Shown: positions 41,008 through 49,633, counted from the first letter of the stretch. The stretch is DNA of 64,000 bases from JACCTH01 sp050741915 (GCA_050741915.1 JBOGEX010000126.1:21521-85520); one strand, 5' to 3'. Program-made: numbers and translations. The notes: generated from the sequence alone by a model not told the origin.

Positions 41008-42066
41008 ATGAAGAAGTACACCCAGTTGATGACCGCTGTGGGCGTCGTGACGTTGCTGGCAGCCTGCGCGGGCGAGAGCACCGCCACCACCAACGGCGGG
41101 GGTGGCACTGTGACGACGGGAGCCGCCGACGGGCCGACGTTCATCTACATCACGCCGAACCCGATCGGCATCAACAAGTTCCTCGAGCTTGGACAGATCG
41201 GCACCCAGCGGGCGGCGGAGGCGACTGGCGGTAGCTTCAAAGTCTTCGAGAGCACCGATCTCAACAGCCGGCGAGCCAACGTCGAGGCTGCCATCGAGGA
41301 AGCTCCCGACGTAATCGTCCTCACGACGTTCGAGTTCACGGAGATGGCAGCCGAGTTTGCTCCCGCCATCCCCGAGCAGGAGTTCATCCTGATCGACGCC
41401 TGCCCCGAGTCCGAGTCGCCGATCGAGAACCTCCATTGCGGGGTTTTCCGCGAGCACGAAGGTGCCTACCTACTCGGTTTGATGGCGGGCAACCTCACCG
41501 AAAGCGGCCAGATCGGTTCGGTGGTGGCCCTCGACATTCCGTTCCTCCATCGTTGGTCGGACAGCTTCGCCCTCGGGGCGCAAACGATCGATCCATCGAT
41601 CACCGACTCGCAGGTATTCATCGCCGGCGACAACCCGTTCTCCGATCCCGCCACCGCCAAAGAACAGGCCTTGGCTCTGGCAGCCCAGGGGGCGGATCAG
41701 ATCTTCGCGGTCGGCGCAGGTTCTAACGGTGGAATCTTCGAGGCGGCCGTGGAGGAAGGATTCATGACCTACGGCGTGGACGTGAATCAGTGTCCCGATG
41801 CCCCGGGATCGATCGTCGACAACAACCTCAAGCTGGTCGACATCGTCGTCGAACAGCTCATCAACTCGATCCTCGACGGCAGCGCCGAACCGCTGACCTC
41901 GTTCGGTCTGGCCGAAGGTGGAACCGGCGTCGTTGCGATCTCAGACGAACTCGCCGATTCGGAGTGCCTGATCGCCGACTTTCCCGAGATTGTCTCCCAG
42001 GTCCAGACCGCGGCCGACCAGATCATCGACGGTTCGCTGGAAGTCCCCGACCCCCTATTCGGCTGA
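41008..42066 (+). CDS. BMP/PnrA-family nucleoside-binding lipoprotein
   Basis: A 352-residue lipoprotein with lipobox (GVVTLLAACAG) and a type I binding fold: FIYITPNPIGINKFLELGQIG, PDVIVLTTFEFTEMA, NLHCGVFREHEGAYLLGLMAGNLTES, GADQIFAVGAGSNGGIFEAA and VDVNQCPDAPGSI. BMP (PnrA) proteins bind purine nucleosides. RBS AGGAGGAGGA precedes ATG 41008. It is the first of four importer genes directly behind mtnA, giving the salvage pathway a dedicated uptake system. Confidence 0.9.
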   Translation: MKKYTQLMTAVGVVTLLAACAGESTATTNGGGGTVTTGAADGPTFIYITPNPIGINKFLELGQIGTQRAAEATGGSFKVFESTDLNSRRANVEAAIEEAPDVIVLTTFEFTEMAAEFAPAIPEQEFILIDACPESESPIENLHCGVFREHEGAYLLGLMAGNLTESGQIGSVVALDIPFLHRWSDSFALGAQTIDPSITDSQVFIAGDNPFSDPATAKEQALALAAQGADQIFAVGAGSNGGIFEAAVEEGFMTYGVDVNQCPDAPGSIVDNNLKLVDIVVEQLINSILDGSAEPLTSFGLAEGGTGVVAISDELADSECLIADFPEIVSQVQTAADQIIDGSLEVPDPLFG

Positions 42067-42070
42067 CAAA

Positions 42071-43579
42071 GTGCCGAACGTGCTCGAACTCCGGGGAATC
42101 AGCAAGAGTTTCCCCGGAGTTCGTGCCAACGACGACGTGGACCTCGAGGTTCGCAAGGGCGAAATCCACGCCATCGTCGGTGAGAACGGAGCCGGCAAGA
42201 CAACATTGATGTCAATCCTGTATGGATTGACGAGCCCCGACGCCGGGGAGATCATGGTTGATGGGCAATCCGTGCGATTCACCTCGGCCCTCGACGCGAT
42301 TGCCGCCGGGCTGGGAATGGTTCATCAAGCCTTCAAGCTCTTCCCAACCATGACCGTGGCGGAAAACGTGGTATTTCGCAACGAGCCTCGCCATGGCATC
42401 TTTCTCGATCGCGAGGAAGCAGCCGAACGAGTTCGAGCGTTGGGCTCGGAGTACGGGCTGGCGGTTGACCCGCAGGCACGAATCGAGGATCTGCCCGTCG
42501 GGGTTTTGCAACGGGTCGAGATTCTCAAGGCCCTCTATCGGGATGCTCAGGTTCTGATTCTCGACGAGCCCACGGCGGTCTTGACTCCGCAAGAAAGAGA
42601 CAACCTCTTTGTAACCCTCCGGCGTCTCAAAGAGCGTGGGAGGACGGTGATCTTTATCACCCACAAACTTGCCGAGGTCATGGCGGTCTCCGATCGCGTC
42701 ACCGTCCTGCGGGCCGGAAGGGCCGTCGCCCATCTCGACACCGCCTCGACCTCGCCGGCGGAGATGTCCCGGCTGATGACCGGACGGACCGTGGACCTCG
42801 ACAGCCGCCCTCCACCATCGAATCTCGGAGCGCCGGTTCTCACCGTTGCCCACCTGACAGTGCGTGACGAGCACGGCTTCGCTCGGGTCGACGACGTTTC
42901 CTTTGAAGTCCGCTCCGGTGAGATTCTGGGGGTGGCGGCCGTGGCCGGCAACGGCCAGCACGAGCTCATCGAGGCGATCTGCGGTCTTCGGTCCCCCGAT
43001 CAAGGATCGATCGCGGTGGGCGAGCGCGACGTTGCCACCGCCGACATCGCTACCACCCGGCAAAGCGGCCTGGCATACATCCCCGAAGATCGGCATCGAG
43101 TGGGTACCGCTGCGGGAGGAGAGGTCTGGGCCAACCTGGTGATGGGATTCCAGCGGTTAAAGCGATTTCGCCGGGGACGTTTCATTCGCCGGGCGGAGGT
43201 CGAAGAGCACGCGCGACGCATCATTGCCGATTACGACGTTCGCGTGTCGGGACCAGACGTTTCGGCCCACACTCTCTCGGGGGGAAACCTGCAGAAGGTG
43301 GTGGTCGGACGGGAGATGTCTCATGCCGCTCCGTTACTGGTGGCGGAACAGCCGACCCGGGGTGTGGATGTCGGCGCCATCGAGTTTTTCCACCGCCAGC
43401 TCGTCGACTATCGGGATAAGGGCGGTGGGGTGCTGTTGTTGTCAGCGGAGTTGAGGGAGCTGCTGGCGCTTTCCGGCCGGATGGTGGTCATGTACGAGGG
43501 CCGGATAGTTGCCGAACTCGATCCGGCCGAAACGGACGAGGCAGAGCTGGGCTTTTTTATGACCGGGGGGACGAAGTGA
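42071..43579 (+). CDS. ABC transporter ATP-binding protein, double domain (sugar/nucleoside type)
   Basis: A 502-residue tandem ATPase of the RbsA/NupA type. Domain 1: VGENGAGKTT, MVHQAFKLFPTMTV, LPVGVLQRVEILKAL, LILDEPTAVL. Domain 2: VAAVAGNGQHEL (degenerate Walker A), LSGGNLQKVVVGREM, EQPTRGVDVG. This is the energising subunit of the BMP importer. The start is GTG 42071 (GTG 42080 also possible), 4 bp after the lipoprotein stop. Its end overlaps the permease start (4 bp). Confidence 0.9.
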   Translation: MPNVLELRGISKSFPGVRANDDVDLEVRKGEIHAIVGENGAGKTTLMSILYGLTSPDAGEIMVDGQSVRFTSALDAIAAGLGMVHQAFKLFPTMTVAENVVFRNEPRHGIFLDREEAAERVRALGSEYGLAVDPQARIEDLPVGVLQRVEILKALYRDAQVLILDEPTAVLTPQERDNLFVTLRRLKERGRTVIFITHKLAEVMAVSDRVTVLRAGRAVAHLDTASTSPAEMSRLMTGRTVDLDSRPPPSNLGAPVLTVAHLTVRDEHGFARVDDVSFEVRSGEILGVAAVAGNGQHELIEAICGLRSPDQGSIAVGERDVATADIATTRQSGLAYIPEDRHRVGTAAGGEVWANLVMGFQRLKRFRRGRFIRRAEVEEHARRIIADYDVRVSGPDVSAHTLSGGNLQKVVVGREMSHAAPLLVAEQPTRGVDVGAIEFFHRQLVDYRDKGGGVLLLSAELRELLALSGRMVVMYEGRIVAELDPAETDEAELGFFMTGGTK

Positions 43580-44652
43580 TCAGCCAGAGCTCGTCAAACC
43601 GACTTTCCGTCGCCCTGGCCATCGCGGCCGCATTGCTGATCGGCGCCATCGTGATCGCTCTCTCCGGTACCAACCCGGTGTTGGCTTATCGAGAGATGGT
43701 TGATGGCGCCTTGACCGGCTCCGGCCTTCGCAACACGTTGGCCCGAATGATCCCGATTGTGGGAATGGGGCTGGCGCTCTCGATCCCGTTCCGCGCCGGA
43801 GTGATAAACCTGGGAGGTGAGGGTCAGATGGTGCTGGGCGGGCTGGCCGGGACTCTCGTTGCCATCTACCTCCCCGGCCCGCCGGCGCTAGCCATCGTGG
43901 CGGCGATTCTGGCGGGGGCTGTGGCCGGCTCTTTTTGGGCCTTTCTTGCGGCCGCCGGCCAGATCTGGCTCAAGCTGCCGATTTTGATCAGCTCGCTGCT
44001 TCTGGCCTATCCGGCCCGGGCGATCACCAGCTATCTGGTCCGCTTTCCTTTCGCCGACCCAACCGTCACTTCCTCCTCGACAGTCCCGGTGCCATTGCCC
44101 AACCGCATCCCCAAGCTCCCGCTGTTCGGAGGAATCTCGGCCAGCATCATCCTGCTCGCTCTTTTCTTGATAGCGATTGCCGTCTTCAACCAGCGAACCG
44201 TGGCGGGCTATGAGACGAGGATGACAGGGTTCAACTCTCGCTTCTCGCGCTATGGGGGAGTGGGAGTCGACCGGCAGGTGATCTGGGTCATGATCGCTTC
44301 GGGGGCGATCAGCGGGGTGATCGGCACCCATCTGGTGGTCGGGGAAACATATCGGTTCCTCGATGGCGACTTGGTTGTCTCTGGTTTCGCCTGGACCGGG
44401 TTGCTCGTCACGCTTCTGGCTGCCCATCGTCCCCTACCGATGCTGGCGGCAGGGGCGTTTTTTTCCGCCTTGCAGATCGGCGGTCTGGCTATGCAGCGGA
44501 ATGTCAACGTTCCCTGGCAGATCGCTCTTGTCCTGCAGGCGGTGGTAATCGTCATGCTCGCCGGTCGTTTCGTCCTCAGCTGGCGCCAGCGGGAGAAAGC
44601 CGACGAGGTTCCCATGGTGGAGGGGGAACTCACCGTGACGGGCGAGGTCTGA
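43576..44652 (+). CDS. ABC nucleoside transporter permease (BMP system)
   Basis: A 358-residue permease of the BPD_transp_2 family with eight or more helices: ALAIAAALLIGAIVIALSG, IPIVGMGLALSIPFRAGVINLGGEGQM (GEGQ motif), LAIVAAILAGAVAGSFWAFL, FAWTGLLVTLLAA and WQIALVLQAVVIVMLAGRFVL. GINLGGEGQ-type loops are diagnostic for BMP/NupB-type permeases. GTG start overlaps the ATPase stop. Forms a heterodimer with the next gene. Confidence 0.9.
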   Translation: MISQSSSNRLSVALAIAAALLIGAIVIALSGTNPVLAYREMVDGALTGSGLRNTLARMIPIVGMGLALSIPFRAGVINLGGEGQMVLGGLAGTLVAIYLPGPPALAIVAAILAGAVAGSFWAFLAAAGQIWLKLPILISSLLLAYPARAITSYLVRFPFADPTVTSSSTVPVPLPNRIPKLPLFGGISASIILLALFLIAIAVFNQRTVAGYETRMTGFNSRFSRYGGVGVDRQVIWVMIASGAISGVIGTHLVVGETYRFLDGDLVVSGFAWTGLLVTLLAAHRPLPMLAAGAFFSALQIGGLAMQRNVNVPWQIALVLQAVVIVMLAGRFVLSWRQREKADEVPMVEGELTVTGEV

Positions 44653-44659
44653 TGTAGAC

Positions 44660-45574
44660 ATGTTTGATCAGCTTTTCGACGGGGCGCTGCTCGAATCGGT
44701 GGTCCGAGCGCTGATACCGATTCTTTTGGCTGCCATCGGGGGGTTGGTGTGCGAGAGAGCCGGGGTCTTTCAGATCTCGCTAGAAGGAATGATGCTTGTC
44801 GGCGCATTTGTTGCCGTAGCCGGCTCCTACCTCGGGCAAAGCGCGTTGTTGGGAGTCACCATCGCCATGGTCGTAACCGCACTGTTCTCGCTCATCCTTG
44901 CGTACGGGGCAGTCAGCCGGCGAGGCGATCCGATCGTGCTGGGGGTGGCGGTGAACCTGCTCGCCCTCGGCTTGACGAGCTTCTTCTTGCCCCAGCTCTT
45001 CGGAGTCCGAGGAGTGTTGCAGCACCCACGGATCGACGGTCTCGATCAGTTCGGCGTTCCGATCCTGTCCGACATTCCCCTCGTTGGCCAGGCGCTGTTC
45101 AATCTCACGGTTCCGGCCTATATGGCACTTTTGGCGATACCGGTGATCTGGGTGTTTCTTTTCCGCACTCCGATCGGTTTGCGCCTGCGCGGGGTGGGCG
45201 AACGACCGGCCTCGGCTGAGACCCTGGGAGTGAGTCCGACTCAGTACAAATACGCAGCCGTGGTTTTCTCCGGTTTGGCGTGCGGTCTCGCCGGAGCGCA
45301 GCTGGCGCTGGGAAACGTGGTTCAGTTCGCCGAGAACATGAGCTCCGGACGGGGATGGATTGCGGTGGTGGCGGTCATGCTGGGTCGGGCCCATCCGGTC
45401 GGAGTGCTGGGCGCCAGCGCCCTTTTCGGACTCGCCGAAGGTTTGGGTTTTCGCCTGCAAGGAAACGGTCTTCCGGTCCAGATCACCGATGCGCTTCCTT
45501 ATGTGGTCACGCTGATCGCCTTGGCCTTGGCCCGGAAGCGCTTCCAAAGGATCCTCGACCTGACCGCCGCCTAG
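44660..45574 (+). CDS. ABC nucleoside transporter permease (BMP system)
   Basis: A 304-residue second permease (NupC/YufQ-like): ALIPILLAAIGGLVCERAGVFQISLEGMMLVGAF has the NxxxEGMML loop, with VNLLALGLTSFFLP, TPIGLRLRGVGERPASAETLGVSPTQYKY and LIALALARKRF. It closes the uptake operon 7 bp after the first permease. A 47-bp repeat (copy 3) follows its stop by 15 bp. Confidence 0.9.
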   Translation: MFDQLFDGALLESVVRALIPILLAAIGGLVCERAGVFQISLEGMMLVGAFVAVAGSYLGQSALLGVTIAMVVTALFSLILAYGAVSRRGDPIVLGVAVNLLALGLTSFFLPQLFGVRGVLQHPRIDGLDQFGVPILSDIPLVGQALFNLTVPAYMALLAIPVIWVFLFRTPIGLRLRGVGERPASAETLGVSPTQYKYAAVVFSGLACGLAGAQLALGNVVQFAENMSSGRGWIAVVAVMLGRAHPVGVLGASALFGLAEGLGFRLQGNGLPVQITDALPYVVTLIALALARKRFQRILDLTAA

Positions 45575-45589
45575 AGCGGATTATTGAGA

Positions 45590-45636
45590 AACCCTGGGTT
45601 TTTACCGTCGTACAGCGACGGTTCCAGCCCATAGAT
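45590..45636. repeat. 47-bp hairpin repeat, copy 3
   Basis: Begins AACCCTGGGTTTTTACCG as in copy 2; the inner stem ACCGTCG / CGACGGT is perfect with loop TACAG. It lies between convergent genes and encodes the last residues (LWAGTVAVRR) of the leftward CREST-type gene. Confidence 0.8.
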
Positions 45637-46189
45637 TCTCATTTCGCCCCCAGATCAGGAGCGAGGCGGCCGCGGCCAGGTGCCAGAAACCGTGTCCCTG
45701 CCAGAGGGAGTCGGGCACACACCAGGGCCACCCGGTGCGGGAAAGGGTGCCGACTACCGCTCCCAGACCGAGCAGGGCTACCGCTCCGAGGGTGGTCTGG
45801 CGTCTGCTCCTCAATATCAAGCCAACCGTTCCGGCGGCGAGCATTGCCTGGGACGGATCGGCGAGGACAGGCGTCAACGCCAGGAGGGAACCGACAAGAA
45901 AGGTCGCCGGCCAGAGGCGGCGCCGGCCGATCTCGCTCAGAATTACCCACATCAGCATCCAGACGATGCTCAGGTCATGAGCGAACTCCCCCCACGGAGG
46001 CATGGGACCATGAAAAGCGATCGAACCCACTCCGACCCCGGCGATGAGGGCGCTGGTGGGAAGGCTGGCACCACGGAGATAGACGACTACGGCGGCGAGT
46101 AGAAATCCGAAGGCGGTGGCGGTGTTGACCGGTTGCCCCCACCAGCTTTCGAGGATCCGCTCGCAGTCAACTGCCGCTCCGGTGAGCAC
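45602..46189 (-). CDS. CREST/ceramidase-like integral membrane hydrolase
   Basis: A 195-residue protein with about six or seven helices. The pattern CERILESWWGQPVNTATAFGFLLA, SIAFHGPMPPWGEFAHDLSIVWM and CVPDSLWQGHGFWHLAAAASLLIW matches the CREST superfamily (alkaline ceramidase, PAQR, Per1), with conserved Ser, HD and HxxxH residues expected to hold a metal. Bacterial members are mostly uncharacterised lipid amidase candidates. GTG start overlaps the YgjP stop by 1 bp. Its C-terminus is encoded by a 47-bp repeat. Confidence 0.65.
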   Translation of the reverse strand: MLTGAAVDCERILESWWGQPVNTATAFGFLLAAVVVYLRGASLPTSALIAGVGVGSIAFHGPMPPWGEFAHDLSIVWMLMWVILSEIGRRRLWPATFLVGSLLALTPVLADPSQAMLAAGTVGLILRSRRQTTLGAVALLGLGAVVGTLSRTGWPWCVPDSLWQGHGFWHLAAAASLLIWGRNENLWAGTVAVRR

Positions 46190-46674
46190 TAGCCGGCAAC
46201 AGGCTCGCTCTTGGCGATTAGATAACCCTCGGCCCTTTCTCCGAGTTCGTAACGTCCCACGATGGCGTTGAAAGCGGCGCTGTGTCCCGGCACCGCCAGA
46301 TGAGCGAGTTCATGGACGATGACGTAATCGAGCACCCAGGCAGGCATGTTGACGAGCCGGCTCGAGATACGCACCGACCGGTCGGAGAAGGTACACGATC
46401 CCCATCGCTCCAACTGGCGGTCCGACCACTCGATCCGGCGCGGTGTTGGCAGGTCGTATTGTTCGGCCAGGCAGCGCGCACGCGCGGTCAAATCGATTGA
46501 GCACGCCTCCGTCTTGCGGGTAAGCCGGGCAACCATCCGCTCGACGTGCTGTCGCTCCTCCTCCGGTCTAAGCCCGGCCGGGACCAGGACCCGGATACGA
46601 CCCTCGACAAACGACGCTTGAATCGTGCGCTTGCGGCGGGTGCTGCGAATCACTTCGACCACCGGTTCGGACAT
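46189..46674 (-). CDS. YgjP-type (DUF45) metallopeptidase-domain protein
   Basis: A 161-residue protein with WGSCTFSDRSVRISSRLVNMPAWVLDYVIVHELAHLAVPGHSAAF. HELAHL followed by a third His (PGH) is the zincin metal site of the M48-like YgjP family. The N-terminal TRRKRTIQASFVEGRIRVLVPAGL is the family's short beta region. It may act as a protease on an unknown substrate. It is divergent from the ERCC4 gene, with a palindrome in the 55-bp space. Confidence 0.85.
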   Translation of the reverse strand: MSEPVVEVIRSTRRKRTIQASFVEGRIRVLVPAGLRPEEERQHVERMVARLTRKTEACSIDLTARARCLAEQYDLPTPRRIEWSDRQLERWGSCTFSDRSVRISSRLVNMPAWVLDYVIVHELAHLAVPGHSAAFNAIVGRYELGERAEGYLIAKSEPVAG

Positions 46675-46687
46675 GCGGGCATCGTAC

Positions 46688-46714
46688 GTGGAGGGGCTGA
46701 CAAAACCCCTCCAC
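46688..46714. promoter_or_regulatory. 9-bp palindrome (GTGGAGGGG-N9-CCCCTCCAC) before the ERCC4 gene
   Basis: Perfect arms 46688-46696 and 46706-46714. It directly abuts TAGGGT (46715-46720), a possible -10 box, 9 nt before ATG 46730. It is placed like an operator between two divergent genes. No T-run follows, so it is not a terminator. Confidence 0.6.
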
Positions 46715-46729
46715 TAGGGTTGAGCGGCG

Positions 46730-47569
46730 ATGGAGCGTCGCTTTCTGGTCGCCCGCAACTCCGATCCGGTCTCGACTCTTCCCTTCCTGGTCCGGATCCC
46801 GATCGGCCCTCAGGGTCTCGTGTTGCGAGTCCGGGAGACTTGGCCGAGAACCGCCAAGGTCTACTGCTACCGGGCCAACGATCCCTGGCCGTCCTCACCA
46901 GAGCTGGTCGATGACGTCGGCGTCAAATCCTGCCAGCGGCGCGGGGTGGCCATCGACTTGGTTCTCGACCGAGCTCGTGAGAACCGCAGCCAGTTCGTAT
47001 TCACCCGTCTCAAAGCTGGGAGAGAGGCGATCTTTTGGCAGTCGGCCCGCACCACCGCCAAGTCCCGGCCCGGCGTTCGAGTCCCCGGCCGCCGGGCCTC
47101 GTGGCTCAAGGATTTCACGATCACGATCGACACTCGGGAGAGGTACCCATACCGATTCGCCAAGCAAAAGGTCACCGTCGCCCGGGCGGCGCTCCCGATC
47201 GGCGACTATGGCGTCTCGATCGAAGAGCGATTCATCGCAGTGGTGGAGAGGAAGAGCATGGCCGATCTCTCGGCCGGGCTATCCGACGGCGGCCTCGTCT
47301 TTCAGATGGCTGAGCTTGCGACCTACCCCAGCGCCGCGGTCGTGGTCGAAGACCGCTACGCCGCCGTCTTTAGGAATCAGTACATGCCGAGCGGGGCCCT
47401 GGCCGATCTTCTTGCGCGCCTGCAGGTTCGCTACCCGAGTGTTCCGGTGGCCTTCTGCGACACCCGTCCGCTGGCCGAAGAATGGACCTTCCGCTTCTTG
47501 GGAGCGGCGGCCGCCTCCTACCTCGAGCAGCCCACGGATCCCACCGCGCCCCGGATCTGGATCGATTGA
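46730..47569 (+). CDS. ERCC4-domain nuclease-family protein
   Basis: A 279-residue protein. The C-terminal half is an ERCC4/XPF-type nuclease: ITIDTRERYPYRFAKQKVTVARAALPIGDY and FIAVVERKSMADLSAGLSDG, giving the D...ERKxxxD active site (metal Asp, Glu-Arg-Lys). The N-terminal about 130 residues are a basic domain of unknown function found with it in actinobacteria. It may act on branched or repair intermediates in DNA. A palindrome and TAGGGT box lie directly before the ATG. Confidence 0.82.
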   Translation: MERRFLVARNSDPVSTLPFLVRIPIGPQGLVLRVRETWPRTAKVYCYRANDPWPSSPELVDDVGVKSCQRRGVAIDLVLDRARENRSQFVFTRLKAGREAIFWQSARTTAKSRPGVRVPGRRASWLKDFTITIDTRERYPYRFAKQKVTVARAALPIGDYGVSIEERFIAVVERKSMADLSAGLSDGGLVFQMAELATYPSAAVVVEDRYAAVFRNQYMPSGALADLLARLQVRYPSVPVAFCDTRPLAEEWTFRFLGAAAASYLEQPTDPTAPRIWID

Positions 47570-47594
47570 CTCTCCCGGGGGACAGCCTGGCGGG

Positions 47595-48890
47595 CTAGCT
47601 GCTGGCCACCCGGTCGACGGCCCGGGACAGTTTCTCAAAACCCTCATCGGCTTCTTCCTCAGTGAGAGATAAGGGAGGAGCCAGGCGGAGGGTGTTGCCG
47701 TAGAGGCCGCCCTTTCCTATCAAAAGACCTTCCTTTTTGGCCGCTTCCATCACCGCCGCTGCCGCTGCTGGGTCCGGATCGCGGGAACCCTTCTTCACCA
47801 ACTCCACCCCCAGCATGAGGCCCTTGCCTCGCACCTCGGCGATGATCTCCGACCTCTCAGCCAGGCCATCGAGGTTCGACTTGAGCCGGTTACCAACCTT
47901 GTAGGCATTGGTCTGGAGATCGTGCTCGATCAGGTAGTCGAGGTTGGCGAGACCGGCCGCGGTGGAGAGGGGATTGCCGCCAAAGGTCGAGATGGAATTG
48001 GCCGGGAGCGAGTCCATAAGCTGAGCCGAGGCCACTACTCCGGCCAGCGCCATCCCGTTGCCGAGCCCCTTGGCAAACGTGAGCAAGTCGGGGGTGATGC
48101 CATGTGCCTGGTATCCCCAGAAGTGTTCGCCCGTACGGCCCCAGCCCGTTTGCACTTCGTCGGAGATGAAGAGGATGCCGTGACGATCAAGGGTTTCCTT
48201 GAAGGCGGCGAAGAATCCATCGGGTGGGGTGGCGAAGCCGCCCACACCCTGAATCGGCTCGGCGATCATGCAGGCAACGTCTCCGGCAGTGGCGACCTCG
48301 AGCAGGTTCTCTAGATCGGCTTGGCATGCGGCGATGAACTCGTCATCGGGTAGGTGGCCGTAGGGGCTCCGCAGTTTGTACGGACCCTGGACGTAGGTGA
48401 CATTGAACGGCGAGTTGGAGGTGGCCGACCAACTTCGCTGGCCAGTGATCGCAACCGTGGAGTGGGACTTGCCGTGATAGCTCCCGCGGATGGCCAACAC
48501 CTGATTCGAACGCCGGTACTGGGTGGCGATCATCAGAGCGGCGTCGTTGGCTTCGGTGCCCGAGTTGGTGAAGAACACCTTGGCGTCGGGAAAACCTGAG
48601 AGCTCGGCGATCCTCTCCGCCAGGGAGATCTGATTCTCGATCAGATACAAGGTCGAGCTATGCAGCATCTTTCCCGCCTGTTCCTGAATGGCGCGGACCA
48701 CTTCGGGCACGTTGTACCCGGTCATGGTCGTGAGGATGCCTCCGAAGAAGTCGAGGTACTCGTTGCCCTCGGCGTCGCGGACCCGACGCCCGTCTCCTTC
48801 CACCAGGGCGATTGGCTCGTGGTAGTAGAGGACCATCCACTTGGGCAGGACCTTCTGATGGCGGCTGTGCAGTTCGGCGTGCGTGCCCAC
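47595..48890 (-). CDS. Class III omega-aminotransferase (AGXT2/beta-alanine type)
   Basis: A 431-residue PLP enzyme: EYLDFFGGILTTMTGYNVPEV, VFFTNSGTEANDAALMIA, GSYHGKSHSTVAITG, FISDEVQTGWGRTGEHFW and LLTFAKGLGNGMALAGVV with the Schiff-base Lys. It resembles alanine-glyoxylate and beta-alanine/3-aminoisobutyrate aminotransferases. With the dihydropyrimidinase and beta-ureidopropionase it would produce malonate or methylmalonate semialdehyde, the substrates of the MmsA at 17.4 kb. Starts ATG 48890. Confidence 0.88.
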   Translation of the reverse strand: MGTHAELHSRHQKVLPKWMVLYYHEPIALVEGDGRRVRDAEGNEYLDFFGGILTTMTGYNVPEVVRAIQEQAGKMLHSSTLYLIENQISLAERIAELSGFPDAKVFFTNSGTEANDAALMIATQYRRSNQVLAIRGSYHGKSHSTVAITGQRSWSATSNSPFNVTYVQGPYKLRSPYGHLPDDEFIAACQADLENLLEVATAGDVACMIAEPIQGVGGFATPPDGFFAAFKETLDRHGILFISDEVQTGWGRTGEHFWGYQAHGITPDLLTFAKGLGNGMALAGVVASAQLMDSLPANSISTFGGNPLSTAAGLANLDYLIEHDLQTNAYKVGNRLKSNLDGLAERSEIIAEVRGKGLMLGVELVKKGSRDPDPAAAAAVMEAAKKEGLLIGKGGLYGNTLRLAPPLSLTEEEADEGFEKLSRAVDRVASS

Positions 48891-48937
48891 AAGGCTCCTC
48901 GGGTAATTGTGAACGGCAACGCTAGCTTCGGCGTCTA

Positions 48938-48943
48938 TACAGT
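48938..48943 (+). promoter_or_regulatory. -10 box of lipoprotein gene (TACAGT), leaderless arrangement
   Basis: TACAGT, then 6 nt, then GTG 48950. This is identical geometry to the F420-type gene promoter. Confidence 0.5.
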
Positions 48944-48949
48944 GACTAG

Positions 48950-49633
48950 GTGAAGAAGTCAGGCTGGATCGGACCCTTTCTCTCTATCGTGGTCCTTGCC
49001 TGCAGCGAGACCACTCCTCCCACCACCTCCATCTCGCCAGCCACCACCATCGTGACGCCGTCATCCACGGACGCTGTCACCACCACTTCCTCGAGTCTTG
49101 CGGCCGCGCCTTGGGCGGCAGCGCCGCTTACGGCTGCAGACGTCGGGGTCCTCGCTGCCGAGTGGGAAGAAGCCGAGAACCAGGCTTCGTGCGCGGCGCT
49201 GGCGCCGAGCGGGGGCATCGCCGGGGCTACGCCGCGGGCGGCCAACTTCTCCGGCGGATGGGCCGTGGCCTGGGACGCCCCCGACGGACCAGGGATGGCG
49301 GCGGATGGCACATTCTGCGAGGACTGTGGACGCTCGGCAGTGGGAGTAGCAGGGGCCGGGGTGGCGGCAGTCGAAGCCGACGTTCGAGCCTGGCCCAACG
49401 TGATCGAATGGAATGACAGAAGTTTGGCGGGTTATGGCGTCGAGGGCTCGGTCGCGGGGTCGCTCGATCCCGCCGCGACGTCAAACAGCGATTCGCCGAC
49501 CGTGCTCGCATACCTGGCGGTCACCGGTCAGGACTGCCTCTACAGCATCTGGTCACGGCGAGGCGAAACCGAGCTCCTCGATGTCATCAATCGCCTTCGC
49601 TTCGTTTCGGGCCTCGGGTCACCGGCCGGGTAG
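48950..49633 (+). CDS. Predicted lipoprotein with Thr-rich linker
   Basis: A 227-residue protein: lipobox (LSIVVLACSE), a long Thr/Ser/Pro linker (residues about 20-60), and a mature domain with Cys in QASCAALAP, FCEDCGRS and QDCLYSIW (possible disulfides). It resembles only general exported lipoproteins; function unknown. GTG start with a TACAGT box 6 nt before it, so probably leaderless. Followed directly (TAG-ATG) by a DUF4260 gene. Confidence 0.65.
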   Translation: MKKSGWIGPFLSIVVLACSETTPPTTSISPATTIVTPSSTDAVTTTSSSLAAAPWAAAPLTAADVGVLAAEWEEAENQASCAALAPSGGIAGATPRAANFSGGWAVAWDAPDGPGMAADGTFCEDCGRSAVGVAGAGVAAVEADVRAWPNVIEWNDRSLAGYGVEGSVAGSLDPAATSNSDSPTVLAYLAVTGQDCLYSIWSRRGETELLDVINRLRFVSGLGSPAG

